From Lutjanus erythropterus (taxonomy: Eukaryota; Chordata; Actinopteri; Lutjaniformes; Lutjanidae): DNA of 64,000 nucleotides. The position numbers and the translations under genes were made by a program. Each line of letters starts with the position of its first letter. Position 1 is the first letter of the stretch. The notes under the pieces are model-generated. The model was not told the DNA's origin and searched no databases. It saw only the letters and a program-made list of their open reading frames with translations. Location of the stretch: positions 3,895,820-3,959,819 of the forward strand of contig CM034604.1 in the NCBI GenBank assembly GCA_020091685.1, read 5' to 3'. This document shows, in pieces, positions 33,701 to 46,506 of this stretch.

Positions 33701-33974
33701 ATTTGACGAAAGATTAATTTAGTCAGGACGTCCTGGTGGCCCAGCAGGTGACACTGACACACACAGAGTCATTGAAACACTCTGAGTTTGTCTCTATCAA
33801 CCTCTGTCACTCTCTCATCACTCCTCTCTCTCCCATCATGATTTTCTCTCTCTGTGTGATCTAATATTGGAGATTAAAAAAGGAACAACCAAATAATCAT
33901 CTAACTTTTTTCCAGTTAATAGTGTTTGATTAAGTTATCAATATGATTTAATTCCTGGCTGATTTGGTTACACC
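30766..33974. other. Long unassigned stretch, no gene seen
   Basis: About 3.2 kb without recognised transposons or exons. A consensus TATA box, TATAAATA, lies at 31893-31900 and is followed by GC-richer sequence at 31910-31940, but no transcript structure follows. GCTAGC/GCTAAC words dominate 32220-32480. Confidence 0.45.
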
Positions 33975-34450
33975 TCACCTTTGCTACTAGGTTGATATGT
34001 TTAAAACCATTGTTATATATCTGGATGGCCCTCTGGTGGCTGGCTGCAGTATAGGTCATAAACCCTGCCCCCTCCATGTTAGCAGATGGGGCTTAGGCAA
34101 AGTTAAACATCAAAGTACACATCAAATAATTTTTTCTCAAAAATTTGTGGCATTTTAGGTTTTTAGGTCTTTCACACTGATGTTTGTTCAAGTGTTCATT
34201 TTTCTGATCAGTTTGGTTTAAGTTAGTTTAGTTTTAGTTAGTTATTTGATGCTATAAAAATAGGTCATGATTGATTGATGATTGATCGGTTTATGGGCAG
34301 GACTTGGATACCGTGTCTCCAAACCTGATCACAACTGTGCAGACTCCGGCTCCAAATGAGGTCACCAGCATAAGATGGCAGCGCTTGTATCTGGGATATT
34401 TTGACCTCATTTTTGCATCATTGGAGGAAGTGGAGACCAGCCCAGTCTTT
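33975..34450. repeat. Percomorph interspersed repeat (CCCTCTGGTGGCTGGCTGCA)
   Basis: GGCCCTCTGGTGGCTGGCTG then CAGTATAGGTCATAAACC and CCCTCCATGTTAGCAGATGG, continuing through GATGGCAGCGCTTGTATC to GGAAGTGGAGACC. I recognise these blocks in this order as a repeat frequent in spiny-rayed fish. Non-coding. Confidence 0.65.
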
Positions 34451-34589
34451 TCAGCATGTGTACAAATAACACAATGCTTGACTTTGAAATTGCATGTAAA
34501 GTCCAATTTGTGCTGTTGTTATCAGGCTTCTGCAGAGGCTTGATTGCTAATGACACCGGTACTTTTGCTTATAATTGAGTAATATGTTA

Positions 34590-34640
34590 GTAATATAACA
34601 GTACTTGTACTTAAGTGCAGATTTTCAGTACTATTTCCAA
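34590..34640. repeat. Scrap of ACTTGTACTTAAGT-type repeat
   Basis: ACAGTACTTGTACTTAAGTG resembles the repeat at 12550 and 40950. Confidence 0.4.
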
Positions 34641-34914
34641 CATTGTTTGGTTTCTGTCTTGATCAACATACTGAATACTGAATGAATTACTTTGGAATGA
34701 TACCATCACTCATCAACTTTTTAAAATGGAATTATATGCTTAATTGGAAAAGAAGGGATCAGCATATTGAGTGCCTGACCAGGGAAGTTGACAGTGTATC
34801 TGCTAGTAACACTAGCTCTCTGTTGTCAGTCAGCTAATGCTATGAGACCCTCACACTCACAGGCTCCCCTGACCCTGAGCTCCTCTGGAAGTATATGGAC
34901 CAGTGGAGAGTAAT

Positions 34915-35602
34915 GGGCCTGTTCCACTGACGCTTTTGGTGGCACTGAGCCAAACCGTATCACGCCAAAATGCATTTCAATTACCACTTTTGGCGTACCG
35001 AGCTGCGCCGTGCTGCACCCGAGATGGACCTACTCTGGAGTGGAGCCAAAGCGAGCCTGGCCCGCCTCCAAGACGGCTGTGGCATGTGTTGTGCAGGAGA
35101 GCAGAGAGAAAGACATTTCTTAAAGTCTCTTTATGTTCAGCTCTCAGTACTTATGTAGCTTCTGACAGAATCTTTATGTTTTGAAATTTAGTTTTTCTCC
35201 TCTGTCGCTGTTTGTATGTTCAGGTATCTGCATTATTTTACTGCTTTATATTCGCTTTCAGCTGTGTCAGAGTCGTGTTAAATTACTGCTGATGAAACCT
35301 TTGAATGAAAACATTTCCAATTTGTGTTGCTTTGTAACAAAAGCATTTAAATAACAAAACAACAGGGCTTTTATTGTGAAAAATTTTAAGAAACAGTGTT
35401 TATCCCAGAGACGTACATGAACCATTTATCCACCGCTTTACAGCCGCTCTACACGAGCCTCCTCCAGCTCATCTTCAGTTAAAAGACATACCTTCAAGCA
35501 AGTAGCCTTGTTGTAATGGAAATGCAAACCCCTGCTGTGCTGGGCTGACGTGCTGAGTCAAACCAAGTCAAGCCAGGCCAGCTCTGTGTATGGAAAAGGG
35601 CC
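34915..35602. mobile_element. hAT-like MITE with GGGCC inverted ends
   Basis: The left end GGGCCTGTTCCACTGACGC pairs with the right end TGTATGGAAAAGGGCC, a terminus style common for fish hAT-like non-autonomous elements. Subterminal parts (GAGCCAAACC / GGCCAGCTC side) are partly complementary. The interior includes a poly-CCTCC-rich patch at about 35450 and no transposase. A clear 8-bp target duplication was not seen. Confidence 0.6.
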
Positions 35603-37890
35603 ACAACTATGCATTTCAAAAATGCATGTATAAAAGACCCACAGGCAACAATGAAACCATTCCATTGAGACATAATTCCAGAATGCAAAGACAATACGTG
35701 GCTAAAGCTAAAAAATAAAAGGGAATTGATAAAATGAAAACCTAAAGGATTACATATGCAAGTATGCATATAAAATGTAATAAGCCAGAGCCCTTTCTCA
35801 TCATTCGTTTCTACAAATTGATGATTGAGAATGTTTAATATTTTATCTGCCACATTTGTCATCATCATTTTTGAATATTTTTGATCACTGGCAGTGAGCT
35901 GAGTAGAGTGTGTAGATTGTCACTTCATGGCTCTTTGACCACACAGTGCCACAGAGTGTTTCTGAGACATCGCAGCCCTCCCTCAAGGTCAGGTACAAGG
36001 TCACCTCCTTTATCTGGCACAAAGAAAATAGATATGCAGCCAATCATGTGACACGTATACCATCAGAACATCTACATGAATACAAATATATTCAAATGCA
36101 CACATTAAAAAATGCATGAAAACAGAATACATGTGTGGTGCAGAGTTGTTGAATAAGAAATTCCATTCCATTTGAAGGACACAAACAGGTTTTGCATTAA
36201 GGCTGTCACGATACTAGTGCCACAGATGAATACTTGTATTTATACCTATATCTCCAGCTAGACATTCTATTTGGACAAGGCAAAACCGGAGCTAAAGCAA
36301 ATGTAAATTCATGAGATGTATTGCAATTTAAATGTGGTTGAAAGCTCTGTTAAAGTGACAAGGTCTTCTTGCACACGTGTGTTTATGACTCATGTCTGTC
36401 AGAGGCAAAGATGGAAGCAACCTGAAGTTTTAACAGAATCACAGGACCTTGTAAAGAGCAGGAGAAGGTCACGGTGGACTGAACACATTGACGACTGCTG
36501 GTTATTTCACATTTTCACGTGTAGTTAACAGTCAGCGTTAGCTTCCGTGAGCCATGATCATGTCTTTTCCTGGTCGTCCTTTTAACCATGATGATGTTTC
36601 TAAGCTTAACCACGTAGTCTCACCCTTAATCGAACCAAACTGCAAATCAGGAAATGGTCTTTTTATTTGTGACTGTCATTTAAAAAGGTTTGGAAAGGCT
36701 TTAACAAACATTGTGTTGAATCTGAAATACATAACATGGATAATTTAAGGAGACATTGTGTCAGGGTTTTTTTGTGTGTAATTCATTTACACACCGCTGT
36801 GGTAAATATTGACAGTTGAACATGAGTATTCATGATGATTACATCACTTTTGATGAAAATGTACCAGGTTGACCGCTTTGCTAACACATCAACCAAGTGC
36901 AACAACACAAGACATAGCAAACCAGCTAATAGTACCAACGTAACAGCAGGAAGCCCAGCTCAGCGACTCTCTGTCAGCCCCACAAAGCTCTCGCCAAAGA
37001 CTAAAAGCCACACCCACATTTATTGTTATCTAGCTTCTTGCTTGTTCATAATCTCCTTTTCTCTTCTTAGCTTCTTCCATCAAAGTCATCTTCATTTCTT
37101 CGGCCTGCCATGATGTCTGTAAAGGCTGAGCCTGGTTACGTTGCCCACTGGCCAAACTTGCATTTTGGCACAACCCGAAAACCTCCTCCTCCCAAAGGTT
37201 CAAAGCACATGTGCAAGTGGTGTAAACACCAACACTCGCCCTGGTGCTCCAAGTCCAAGTAGACCAGATCTCACTGCTGACCAGCTAACGGAAGCTTCAT
37301 TTAGCTACAGTGGTTTACCTTACTGTCCTTAAAGAAAGCTGTAAATCAGAGACTTGTGGCGGAGCATCCGGAGGACTTCAGAGGGAAAACCAGAGAACCT
37401 TTTCCCTGTAAAATACAACCTCATTTCACCAAGATTAGTGGTGGTGTCTGACTTAGTGCCATGAAGTGTTACACATTCATTGCGACCCAGACAACAAAGT
37501 TACAGTGCGAGAACAGGCATAATGGTCACAGAACGAGAATGACAGAGGCACCATTCAACTTATTACAACTTAGTGCAGCATCAAAATGAGCTGTTACTTT
37601 CAGATACAGTGTTTTGTTGTCCAGAATGAAGGACTTTTTGGGAATGATCGTGGTCATGGTTAAAATAAAACCTGACTGACAATGACAGGAAATATGATGC
37701 AAATCAGTCTCTGATCTCAAAATTAGACTCTTTGTAAGCACAGACCTCCACCAAACCTTGTCACTTGGAGGTTTTACAGTGGTATAACAATGTCACACTA
37801 TTTCTACCTTTTTAAACTGGACAGCCCTGCAATTATTAACTTGACTGTGAGGTAAACACCAACATAAGTTGCTTAACAAATGACCTATAC
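35603..37890. other. Unassigned stretch, no gene supported
   Basis: A scrap AAGGCTGTCACGATACTAGT at 36200 belongs to a fish repeat style. A 49-codon ATG frame at 37113-37262 (MSVKAEPGYVAHWPNLHFG, then a CKWCKHQH motif) looks protein-like but has no known domain. Confidence 0.4.
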
Positions 37891-37973
37891 CTAGGGTCTG
37901 CAACCTTTACGATCAGAAGAGCCATTTTTGACTGAAAAAAAAAAGGTCTGTCTGGAGCTGCAGGTTGCAGACC
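37891..37973. mobile_element. Very short hAT-type MITE
   Basis: GGGTCTGCAACCTTTACGAT at the left pairs with GCAGGTTGCAGACCCC at the right within 83 bp. The termini match the family seen at 23870-24085 and 51968-52803. Confidence 0.6.
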
Positions 37974-38399
37974 CCCAACCTGTACTGTCTAAATGTCAAA
38001 AAGTGCTCAGTCAAAAGCAACTGGACTTGCATTACAGTCATATTCAAATTAACTCTAAAGCCTTTAACTTTGCACTTGATATGATGATATGCCATGACTT
38101 AAATCTTCACAGACTGACCAATACTGACATGTTTTTCTTGTTAGGACAGTCTCTTTAGAGGCAGACTATTTTGAAGAAAAACTCAGATTATTACAACTTT
38201 GGTTTTATTTTCATAGATCTGGTACTAGATTAGATCTGTTGGTTATTATAACATTGTACTCACCAAAGTAATTGCTGAGTTCTGTTTAATTTTTTTTTAT
38301 TGTTAAAAGCTGTGTCATCATACATGGCATCCAAATAAACATGAGGAGGACTACTTGCCAGTTGTTAAAGGAAGAAACAGTCCTCACATTATAGGATGA

Positions 38400-39420
38400 A
38401 CAACAGAACATGAACAAAAAGGCCCAGACCGACCCACAGCCAAATTGTATCAGATTCCCTGAGTTTGATTCTCAAACTTCTCTAATTCTTTCTAAAGAAA
38501 AATGAGCTTCTTAGCAGTAAGAAGTCCATAAGATAACAGGCATTGCAGAGCTATCTGCAGTCTCCTCGTGCCCAACGACACTCCTAAGGTGATTATTACT
38601 GGGTCAGGTTTTAACCCTGCTCCTAGTATCTTCAGGAGTATTCTAAATATCCCCAACCAGATGTTAGGCAAATAGGAACATAAGGCATAGCTGTAGCTGC
38701 ATAGCATAGTAATACCTTAAACTGCATTAAATGATGGCTTGATTGCTGAGTCTTTGGAAAAATATGAATTACTGAAAATAAGTCATACAGGTCAAGAGAC
38801 TGAAGTTGTAAACAAAACCTGAACTTTTACCCAGGCCGTCCGTTCTAAACATCCATTAGAGTTGGTCACATTCAGGATTTTTCTGTAGCTAATTTTAAGT
38901 GGTATCTGATCTGGCTAATCTGCAGGCTCAGTTACATTCTGCTTGATTGGCTAGTTTTGTTAGGGACAGTATTTACTCAGGTGATCATACTTTTTAAAGG
39001 CAGCAGTCTCTGTCATGAGTTTGAGCCACTCTGTAAACTCTGGCCCTTGTGGGCTCTTCCTGTTACCGTAGAATAAGCCTGGCCACCACAACAAAACCCT
39101 TTACTGTCTGTCCAAACTCTGCTTTAACAAGGCCTGGTGGCACAAGAGATTTGTGCCCTAACAGACATAATTGTGAGGATTCTGGTAGAGGTTGTTTGAG
39201 CCACCCAAGGTTTCAGTACTACCTTCCAAAAAAAAAGGCAGTGCCATGGGACAGTCCCATAGAGCATGGAGAAATGTGCCCACTTCTTTGTTACATTTCC
39301 AACATTTATTATCCTGGGTTAAGCCCACTGTTCATGTTTCTGGCTCTGATGGACCTATTTTTAGTTCCCAGCAGGACAAAAGTGTGTAAATAGGACCCAA
39401 GTTGGAATAAACCTCAGTTA
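38400..39420 (-). mobile_element. L1-clade LINE fragment, ORF2 C-terminus
   Basis: The minus strand reads KCWKCNKEVGTFLHALWDCP at 39239-39310. This is the CCHC-like zinc knuckle at the end of L1-type ORF2 (CWxC, then H, then C before P). Further 3', minus-strand 38492-38580 reads VIITLGVSLGTRRLQIALQC and SYGLLTAKKLIFL, the LL-x-AKK-L block near the ORF2 end of fish L1 elements. Many stops and shifts separate the blocks. The copy is 5'-truncated, as usual for LINEs, and its tail position near 38400 is approximate. Confidence 0.75.
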
Positions 39421-40949
39421 TCCTCCATGAATTTCTGTCATGTCTCACTTTAGCAGGACACTAAAAGAAACACTTTCTTGATTCCTGCTGCTAGAAGCAG
39501 AGGTATGTAGATAAAACTCTTGTAATAAACTGCACAGTTGTGATATCGTACAGATAGTTTTCTTGTCACTGTTTGATACAGTCAGTCATAGCACAAAATC
39601 AACAATCATCACATTGTTATTATACATATTAGTTATTCCTGTCACCCTGTCAGTAAAGAGCATTGTTCATGCCCACAAACTCATCGCCTTTAGGCAACAA
39701 TCACCATTTTTAGTGTCATTCAGGACATGAAAGTGTCACTTGAAGTAACATTAAGCTTCTGTTTTCGTAGCAATTATTAACATGCATCTTTCCTCTTGTC
39801 ATGTTTGGAGGCTACAGTGTGGTACATTATTTATTTAGAATTTTGCAAGAGTGACTGGCTTGAGTAAAAGTTTGATCACCTGCAGCCTGATGTGCTGCTA
39901 ACAGCACAGTAGCCACTGCTACAGTGAGGCAGAGGAGGAAATGTGAGCAGTGAAGTTGCCAGTCTGGCAGTAAATGTACAGTGTGGTTACAGTTTGTCAG
40001 TCAATAAAGGCTGCAGGCTCTCAAGACCAAAACACTTGTGTATGTTTTGCTGTAACAGCATCCCTAAGACAATCAGCTCCACCTGCTGCAGTTTAAAACA
40101 AAGTGCAAGTAGCAAAAAAGGAGACAAGTTAAGTCAAAGTTGAGCTGTGTTATGTAGTTTAAATACAGCTTACAGGACAACGCAACATAAATAATGTACA
40201 GATGGTTTAAAGCCACCGTCTTGATATGTGATGTTAGCTAAGCGAGCTAGGAAGCTTCATGGCATTTCTCACACCAATACTAGCGGTGGACAGTAACTAA
40301 GAACATTCACTAAAATACTGTATATAAAGACTCTGGAAATGCGGCTTTAAATAGTAAATTGCATATGTGATGTCAAAGTTTAGTTTCTTGCTCAGCGCAA
40401 AGAGTGGAGCGAAAGTAAGTGTTCAGAACTGTTGAAAACCTGGTGTACACTGCTGTCTCTGCTCTCCTCACAACCACCAGACTCCATGGACAGAAACAGT
40501 CATTTTACCTCATGGGACACGGGAGCTGTAGGATTACTGCCACCTTGATCTGTTAGTTATTTTGTGTTTTTATTTGACTTGGTGGTTGACCATGTTTGTT
40601 CGGGGCCAAACTAATGTTACTTGCTGTGGATCGAGGCAGCAGTAGACCAGCAACTCCTGTGTCCTGCGAGGGAAAATGAAACATTTTTTCAGTGGAGTTT
40701 TGTGTCTGTGAAGATAGAACAGATGGTGACTTCAGTTTGCCATTAGTAAAGGCTGTCTAACAGTAAAATAAAGCAGGGAAAATGTTCTAAATATAGTGTA
40801 CACTTTAACCAATTTTAATTTGAAGTTTTATAATTGGTTTGTTGAATTAATTGCGTATTTTTTGCAATAAATCTCTGAGCACAAACACACCCAATACAGG
40901 AAAATGTACAAAAACTTAAATGACTTAAATATGTCATTTTTTTTATTAT
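39421..40949. other. Unassigned stretch, no gene seen
   Basis: No recognised repeat or coding block. Some sequence at the left edge may still belong to the L1 copy. Confidence 0.4.
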
Positions 40950-41290
40950 ACTTGAATACTTTTTATATGCTTACGTTTATGTACATAATACATAAATTAC
41001 ACAGTTAGAAAACTGTAGTGGATTTTAAGTATAAATTTGATGTATTTTACTTGAACATTTCTATTTTCTGCTACTTTTTACTTGTACTCCACTGCATTTC
41101 AGATAAGAATAACTACAAATGAGAATATACAATACAGAAATAGCCATAGTCTTTCACTGATGGCCTTGTCTGCTTAGAGGTCATAAAGATGCTTCAGTAT
41201 TAAACTGAGACTATTTCATAACCTCTTAAAAACTCCTTTTAGTAGGTTTAAGTAACATTTTGAGTGCAGAACTTTTACCACTCCTGTGGT
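40950..41290. repeat. ACTTTTTACTTGTACTCCAC-type repeat fragments
   Basis: TATTTTACTTGAACATTTC, CTGCTACTTTTTACTTGTAC and TCCACTGCATTTCAGA follow each other, the core of a repeat widespread in fish. The same family is at 12550-12720. Confidence 0.55.
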
Positions 41291-41629
41291 ATTACTACTT
41301 GAATATGTGCATGCAAAAATCTTGTACAGGCACAGAGACTTAAAAAAAAAAAAACAGATGTTATTTATTTTATCATATCTATCTCAAATGGCTCCAAAAG
41401 GCTGGGAGAATGCCCCCAGACCCCCGGTACTGATTTGCCCCCGGTTTTGTATTACATCAACTTTTTCACTACTCTAAAATTTGCAGGTCTGATTGTCCTC
41501 CCTAAGTGATGAGCAGGTATCGAGTTTTAACCGTGGACGTTCCATTAGCTCATGTAAAAGGCTTCTGTTCTGTGTGAAAGAAGTCCTGTCAGGGCAGAAT
41601 CAGAGATGTCAAGAGTTAGGGCCTGCTGC

Positions 41630-42000
41630 CATCCTCCAATATATTTTGTATTATGCTAATGTTCAGACCTAATTGTTCACTCCGGGGTTAGTGGATGTGA
41701 CTTTGACTCGGCGCTGACCTTTCAGTTAGCCAATAAGCCATTTGGCTCCATCGTATTAATATAGGAGATTTATATTCTCATAATGGAAGGCCTCCACAGC
41801 CGTATTACTCACAGTGATTAGTGACTAATGAATGAGTGCCAACCTGTGTTGTGGTAATGCATTCCTCTGACTGATTGTGGTCAACCCTGTTTGGGAAGGC
41901 AGCCAAAGAGAAAAGTTTATGAGTAAAGCCACATTAATTAACAAGTTACAGGAAATTAATCTGTGGAGGGGAGTCCATCTCTCTCCTTAGCATGATTTTG
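41630..42000. other. Repeat-free block, candidate conserved non-coding element
   Basis: About 370 bp with dense AT-core motifs embedded in mixed sequence: GTATTATGCTAATGTTC, CCAATAAGCCATTTGGC, CGTATTAATATAGG and CCACATTAATTAACAAG. No repeat or coding signal. It has the strongest enhancer-like texture in the window. Inference only. Confidence 0.35.
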
Positions 42001-42129
42001 TTTTTATCATATCAACACTGGTGACAAAAAAAGTAATATTGCAGCAGGCTTGTTGCTGGATGTTTTACAATTACACGTGAGGGGTTTTCATCTCCCCAAA
42101 CAGATATTGCTGTAAAATGTCACTGGTGA

Positions 42130-42420
42130 GCTATGGTTGGCTCGTACAGTAGGTAAGAGCAGGAGCAGGTTTGAGCTGAGGGGAGGAGGGAGGGGCTATA
42201 ACCGGTCGCCCATCTCCCCTCGGACCAGCCCACGTTATTACCTTTCTGTTCTGGGTGGTGATGGTGAGCGCGGGAGCTCTCAGGATGAAGAAAGTCTCCA
42301 ATTTTGAAGAATAATTGCGTGTCCAGCTCGTTTTGAAGGCACTCAGACACTTGGTACTTGTTGAAGGAAAGAACCCAGATCGAGAGAAGCTGAGGATTAA
42401 TAGAGAAGTTGTTTAACCAG
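42130..42420. promoter_or_regulatory. TATA-like motif in GA-rich context
   Basis: GGGAGGAGGGAGGGGCTATA then ACCGG places a TATA-like box at about 42197 behind a GA/G-rich run. The downstream 200 bp is GC-richer. No coding exon or confident donor follows, so this is only a promoter-like patch. Confidence 0.25.
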
Positions 42421-42438
42421 GAGCGAATCAGCAGCCAG

Positions 42439-42740
42439 CACTGTAAAAAAACAAGACAGGAATGTAGTTGAATCAGCTAATCTTTTGACATTAACTTAAT
42501 ATAAATATACAAGTTTTATTCATTCAATTTAATTAAACTTTCAGGTATTGGTGTTCTTTTAACCTAAATGCTTTTGAGTTGAAACCAAGAGTTGGATGAA
42601 TGTACTCTACAGAGTCAAACCAACTCATAAAATTGAGTTTCCGAAGAATCGTGATCAGCTGAGTATGCATTGTTTGACAGTTAAAACTTTCCAGAGACTG
42701 TTCTTTTTTAAAGTTTGAAGGAAAAATAAAATTTACAGTG
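42439..42740. mobile_element. MITE with CACTGTAAA inverted ends
   Basis: The left end CACTGTAAAAAAA pairs with the right end AATTTACAGTG. Length 302 bp. The interior carries TTGAGTTGAAACC and AACTCATAAAATTGAG as partly inverted blocks. The CACTGTAAA start is shared with the family A copy at 30592. Confidence 0.65.
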
Positions 42741-42755
42741 TCTCTAATACACTTT

Positions 42756-43215
42756 AAAGCTATAATATGTAACATTTCTACAGTAAAATCTCTCAAAACA
42801 CAAGAAATATGTCAGATATTTTGTTGAGTTGTGTACTTACACTGTTGTTCAAACACAGAGAAATCTGTTTCCTGCTAGCCATTGCTAGCTAGTTGCTATT
42901 TGCTGTAACTTCAATGTATAGTGTGTATAGTTTGAATAAAAAGTGTATCCAATACACAGCCATAATATGTAACATTTCTGCATTTAAATGAATAGAAACA
43001 TGAGAAATGTGTTATATATTTTGTGGAGTTGTGATGATCAGCCCTGCAGTGTATGAGAGTTAAAACTGGGCCTTTTTTTTTTTAATCGTGTGAAGAAAAC
43101 AAACGTGATGAAAACTTTCTTTGTTTCTCAAATACTTTAAAGCTATAATATGTAACATTTATGTATTGAAATGTCTAAAAACATGGGAAATATGTCATAT
43201 TTTGTTGAGTTCATT
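42756..43215. repeat. Three dispersed copies of an AAAGCTATAATATGTAACATT unit
   Basis: Units begin at about 42756, 42961 and 43139. Each has the core ATAATATGTAACATTT followed after 30-40 bp by GAAATATGTCATATTTTGT-like text. They are direct copies spaced about 180-200 bp apart, a repeat core common in fish. Confidence 0.7.
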
Positions 43216-43483
43216 ACTCGATTGTCTCTAATACCCTTTAAGATAAGTCATGGTTGTTTGTTTTCACAATAATGAATTGCAAACCACAATGAAGGTTAGT
43301 ATTGAATTCAGTAACTAGCCCCTGAAAATGTGATACATTCACTGGGAGCAGTTTGACGTAGTGTCTTTGAGCAGATGCAGGAACAAAGACTGAAAAAAGA
43401 GAATTATTGGACCAAACATTACTTCGATTGGTAACAATTTAAAACAATTTAAGTTTCAAATGAAGTTAGTAGAAATCAATTGA

Positions 43484-44096
43484 AGGGATAGTTCAATCAG
43501 CATGAAAGTGAGTAGATAATGACTACATTTTCATTTTTGGTTGAAGGTCAGGTTTATTTTTTCAGTCCACAAAACACTGCTGGAGTTTCACAGGAAAAGT
43601 GTTGCAGAATCTTCCAAACAATGGAAGTGAATGGTGACCAGTTTTCAAATGCTTGTCTGTTATAATCATAAAAAGTCTCTTAAAGTCCCAACATGCCGTT
43701 TGCACACTGTCACACCACACACACACACAATTCAGACAGTGTGCACGTGCATATGAATGTGGGTCCAACAGAACGTGGGTCTGTGGGGATCTCCAGTGAA
43801 GAGTCAGGCTAAAAACATGGTGTAAACAACATTTTTTGGGTCAACTTGGCATGCTGGGGCTTTAGGAGACTTGGATTACACCAGACGAGCAGGATGGATG
43901 CATTTTGTGGTTTTTTTTTACATTTGAAAACTGGTCACCATTCACTTCCATTGTTTGGGCGATTCTGCAACACTGTTTTCCTGTCAAACTCCAGCAGTGT
44001 TTTGTGGACTAAAAAACTAAACCTGACCTTCAATCAGCATGAGGGTGAGGAGATAATGACTGAATTTTCATTTCTGGGTGAACTATCCCTTTATGT
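43484..44096. mobile_element. Long-TIR MITE, family B
   Basis: The arms are about 175 bp each. Left 43484-43655 runs AAGGGATAGTTCAATCAGC through CACAAAACACTGCTGGAG to GGTGACCAGTTTTCAAATG. Right 43918-44096 is its complement, ending GGGTGAACTATCCCTTTA. The middle includes a short (AC)n run at 43715. Non-coding. Related pieces are at 4283-4440 and 44255-44296. Confidence 0.85.
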
Positions 44097-44254
44097 GCAC
44101 TCTTCTGCAGTGGTATAATGATTTTCCGACTGGGAAATTGGAGCCACCGACTGCTTATCTCCATGAACTTAATGACAAAGTTTGGAGTCATGTGATGTAT
44201 TTCCTAATTGCCCTTGTCTTTTAAATACAGTGGAAAGAATCTTGGACCAGTACA

Positions 44255-44296
44255 TAATGACTGAATTTTTATTTTTGGGTGAACTATCCCTTTAAG
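44255..44296. mobile_element. MITE family B, terminal scrap
   Basis: AATGACTGAATTTTTATTTT then GGGTGAACTATCCCTTTAAG repeats the right end of 43484-44096. Confidence 0.75.
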
Positions 44297-46506
44297 TCAG
44301 ATGTTCTTAATAATTTGATTACTCTCAAATCAACAGTCTGCATTAATGCAACATAAATTAAAGGTAACTCAATATACTTGCTTTAGCCAAAAGTAAAATA
44401 CTGCTCCTTAACAACCTAATAGCATGGTTTTGGTTAAAATTTGTTTTTATAATAATCTTTGTATGTAATTTTAGATGTTGAATAGTGTATAATTCATATA
44501 ATTGCTAATGTTAGCCTTACTTGAAGATAGCTAGTTTGGTTCAGTAAGTTTATGAAAACTTACCATATATAATACATTATCTGATCACAAAATATAATTT
44601 TGTCTTGCGTTAGATTTTCCTTCTTTCCAAATCACCACAGCAAAATGGTGACTCACCTGCAGGGACAAAAGTCTGAGGTGTGATGTTATGACATCAGACC
44701 CACAATGCAAAGAGAAACCTTAAAGAACAGCAGGTTAAGGTAAAAGGGTCTAAATTCAAGCTGTTTTATTCCACAAAAAATAGATTGCCCGCAGTGAGAA
44801 TCATGTCAAACATTACAACTATGAATGACATAGACTTTTTATAGTATAGCTATAGTTCTTTGTGTGAAATGAAGTGTTGACTTTTCAATGAAATGTAAAA
44901 GGATCAAATCAAGACTGATCTTAAGCTCGCTGAATGTCTTTTTTCAAGCACAACTGAATTAATGTCAAGTTTTATTGACCAGGAAAATGTATTAGTGTTG
45001 AATCACTACAAAATAACCTCAACTTGTCTTTTCAAATTCATCAACTTAAAAGTTTAAGGCAGCCCAGGCACTATTTTTTTTAAAAAAATAGTTTATTTTT
45101 ACAGTCCTGAAACAGACTGAAGGAGAACCGCGGGTGTGCGGAGGGTTTATGTGCAGCTTTCTGCAGCCAGATAGATCTGTGCTACCTCCACTTTAATAAA
45201 AATGTTCATTCCTGCAGAGAAAAACATTAAGCATCTCTGGTCCACAGATGCCTCTCTGTCGTCTGTGACACTGTGTCCTCTGGCTTCCCGCGTGTATGAA
45301 TCTGTCACTGACGGCCCTGGCTTTATAAACCTGCACAGCTTTATGCAAATGATTCAAGCACACAAGCAAGAAAAATGAAGATTTTCAAACACTTTACAGT
45401 GCCACACTGATAAGTTCTTCTGTCAACGTGAAGGCTCACTGTATTAAGCCAACAATATAAGAGACAATTTGCTCTGTCACTCTGTTCAAAATTGCTCCAA
45501 TCATGACTTCTAACACTTAAAAGAGCAATAAGGAGGATTTTTATTGCTCTATAACACAAAATGACGGCAATATATCTGCAGAGTTTGATAGCTTTTTAGA
45601 TTAATTCCAATGACTCACTGATTACTGGGCCAGATACTAAAATTTCTGGCTTGCACAAATCATGTCCTGACCCATACTTCTTTTCCAGAAGAAGCATTTT
45701 CATATTTTTTTTTTCTTTTTTGTGATATATTACATGCTCATTATACATTTAAGTTTGATCTCTGTGCTAGTTTAACCACCTGTATTTTACTGTTGCTGTC
45801 AGTTAATGGTGTCACTCATTCTGGCCTCAGTTTGGACATGAATCATAAGCAGTTTCCTTCTCAGACTGTTAAATATTAATAATTTATAGAGGCCCGGGGT
45901 GAAAGTATGGGAGTCTGAACCATCCCCACTCCCCTAAAAACTTTTAAATAAAATATTGAGTTTTGCTTTCACTACCCTTTGATCATCACTGTTAAAAATC
46001 AGCCCTGTCTATAATTAAAGCATTAAAAAAATATTTTCCTTGAAACAGGTGAAAAACACATACAGGTACAGTAAATTTCAATCTGTTTCCAATAGAAACC
46101 AAAGTATTTCATAAATATTCTACAATTGAAATGAGTGTCTTCACCTTGAAACAAAAAAGGAGAGGGCAGACTTGTGCAAGATTAATGAAAATTCTAAAAT
46201 TATTGACATGGAAAACATGCTTACATTGCAAAAGCAAGTATGAAATATAAAAACAAAAAGAATTGTGATTTTTCTTGCAATATATATGCCTCTGTATACA
46301 GATAATATGAAGTTTGAATATATGGGATGAAACTTGAGAATATGGAATGAAATCTGATGACATCACACACTACAATTACCATTAAATGCTAACTGAAATT
46401 AGCATCGCAATTGCAATAATTATTTTCTTAACAAACCGATCTATTTTACTTGCTAAAGAAAAGAAAATGCTAAAGAAAACGACGTGTGCTTATATTTTCA
46501 GCCGTA
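44297..46506. other. Unassigned stretch, no gene seen
   Basis: A poly-T/poly-A snap-back lies at 45073-45092. A GC-richer patch at 45115-45340 contains CTTTATAAACC and ATGCAAAT, but no exon was supported. Confidence 0.45.
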
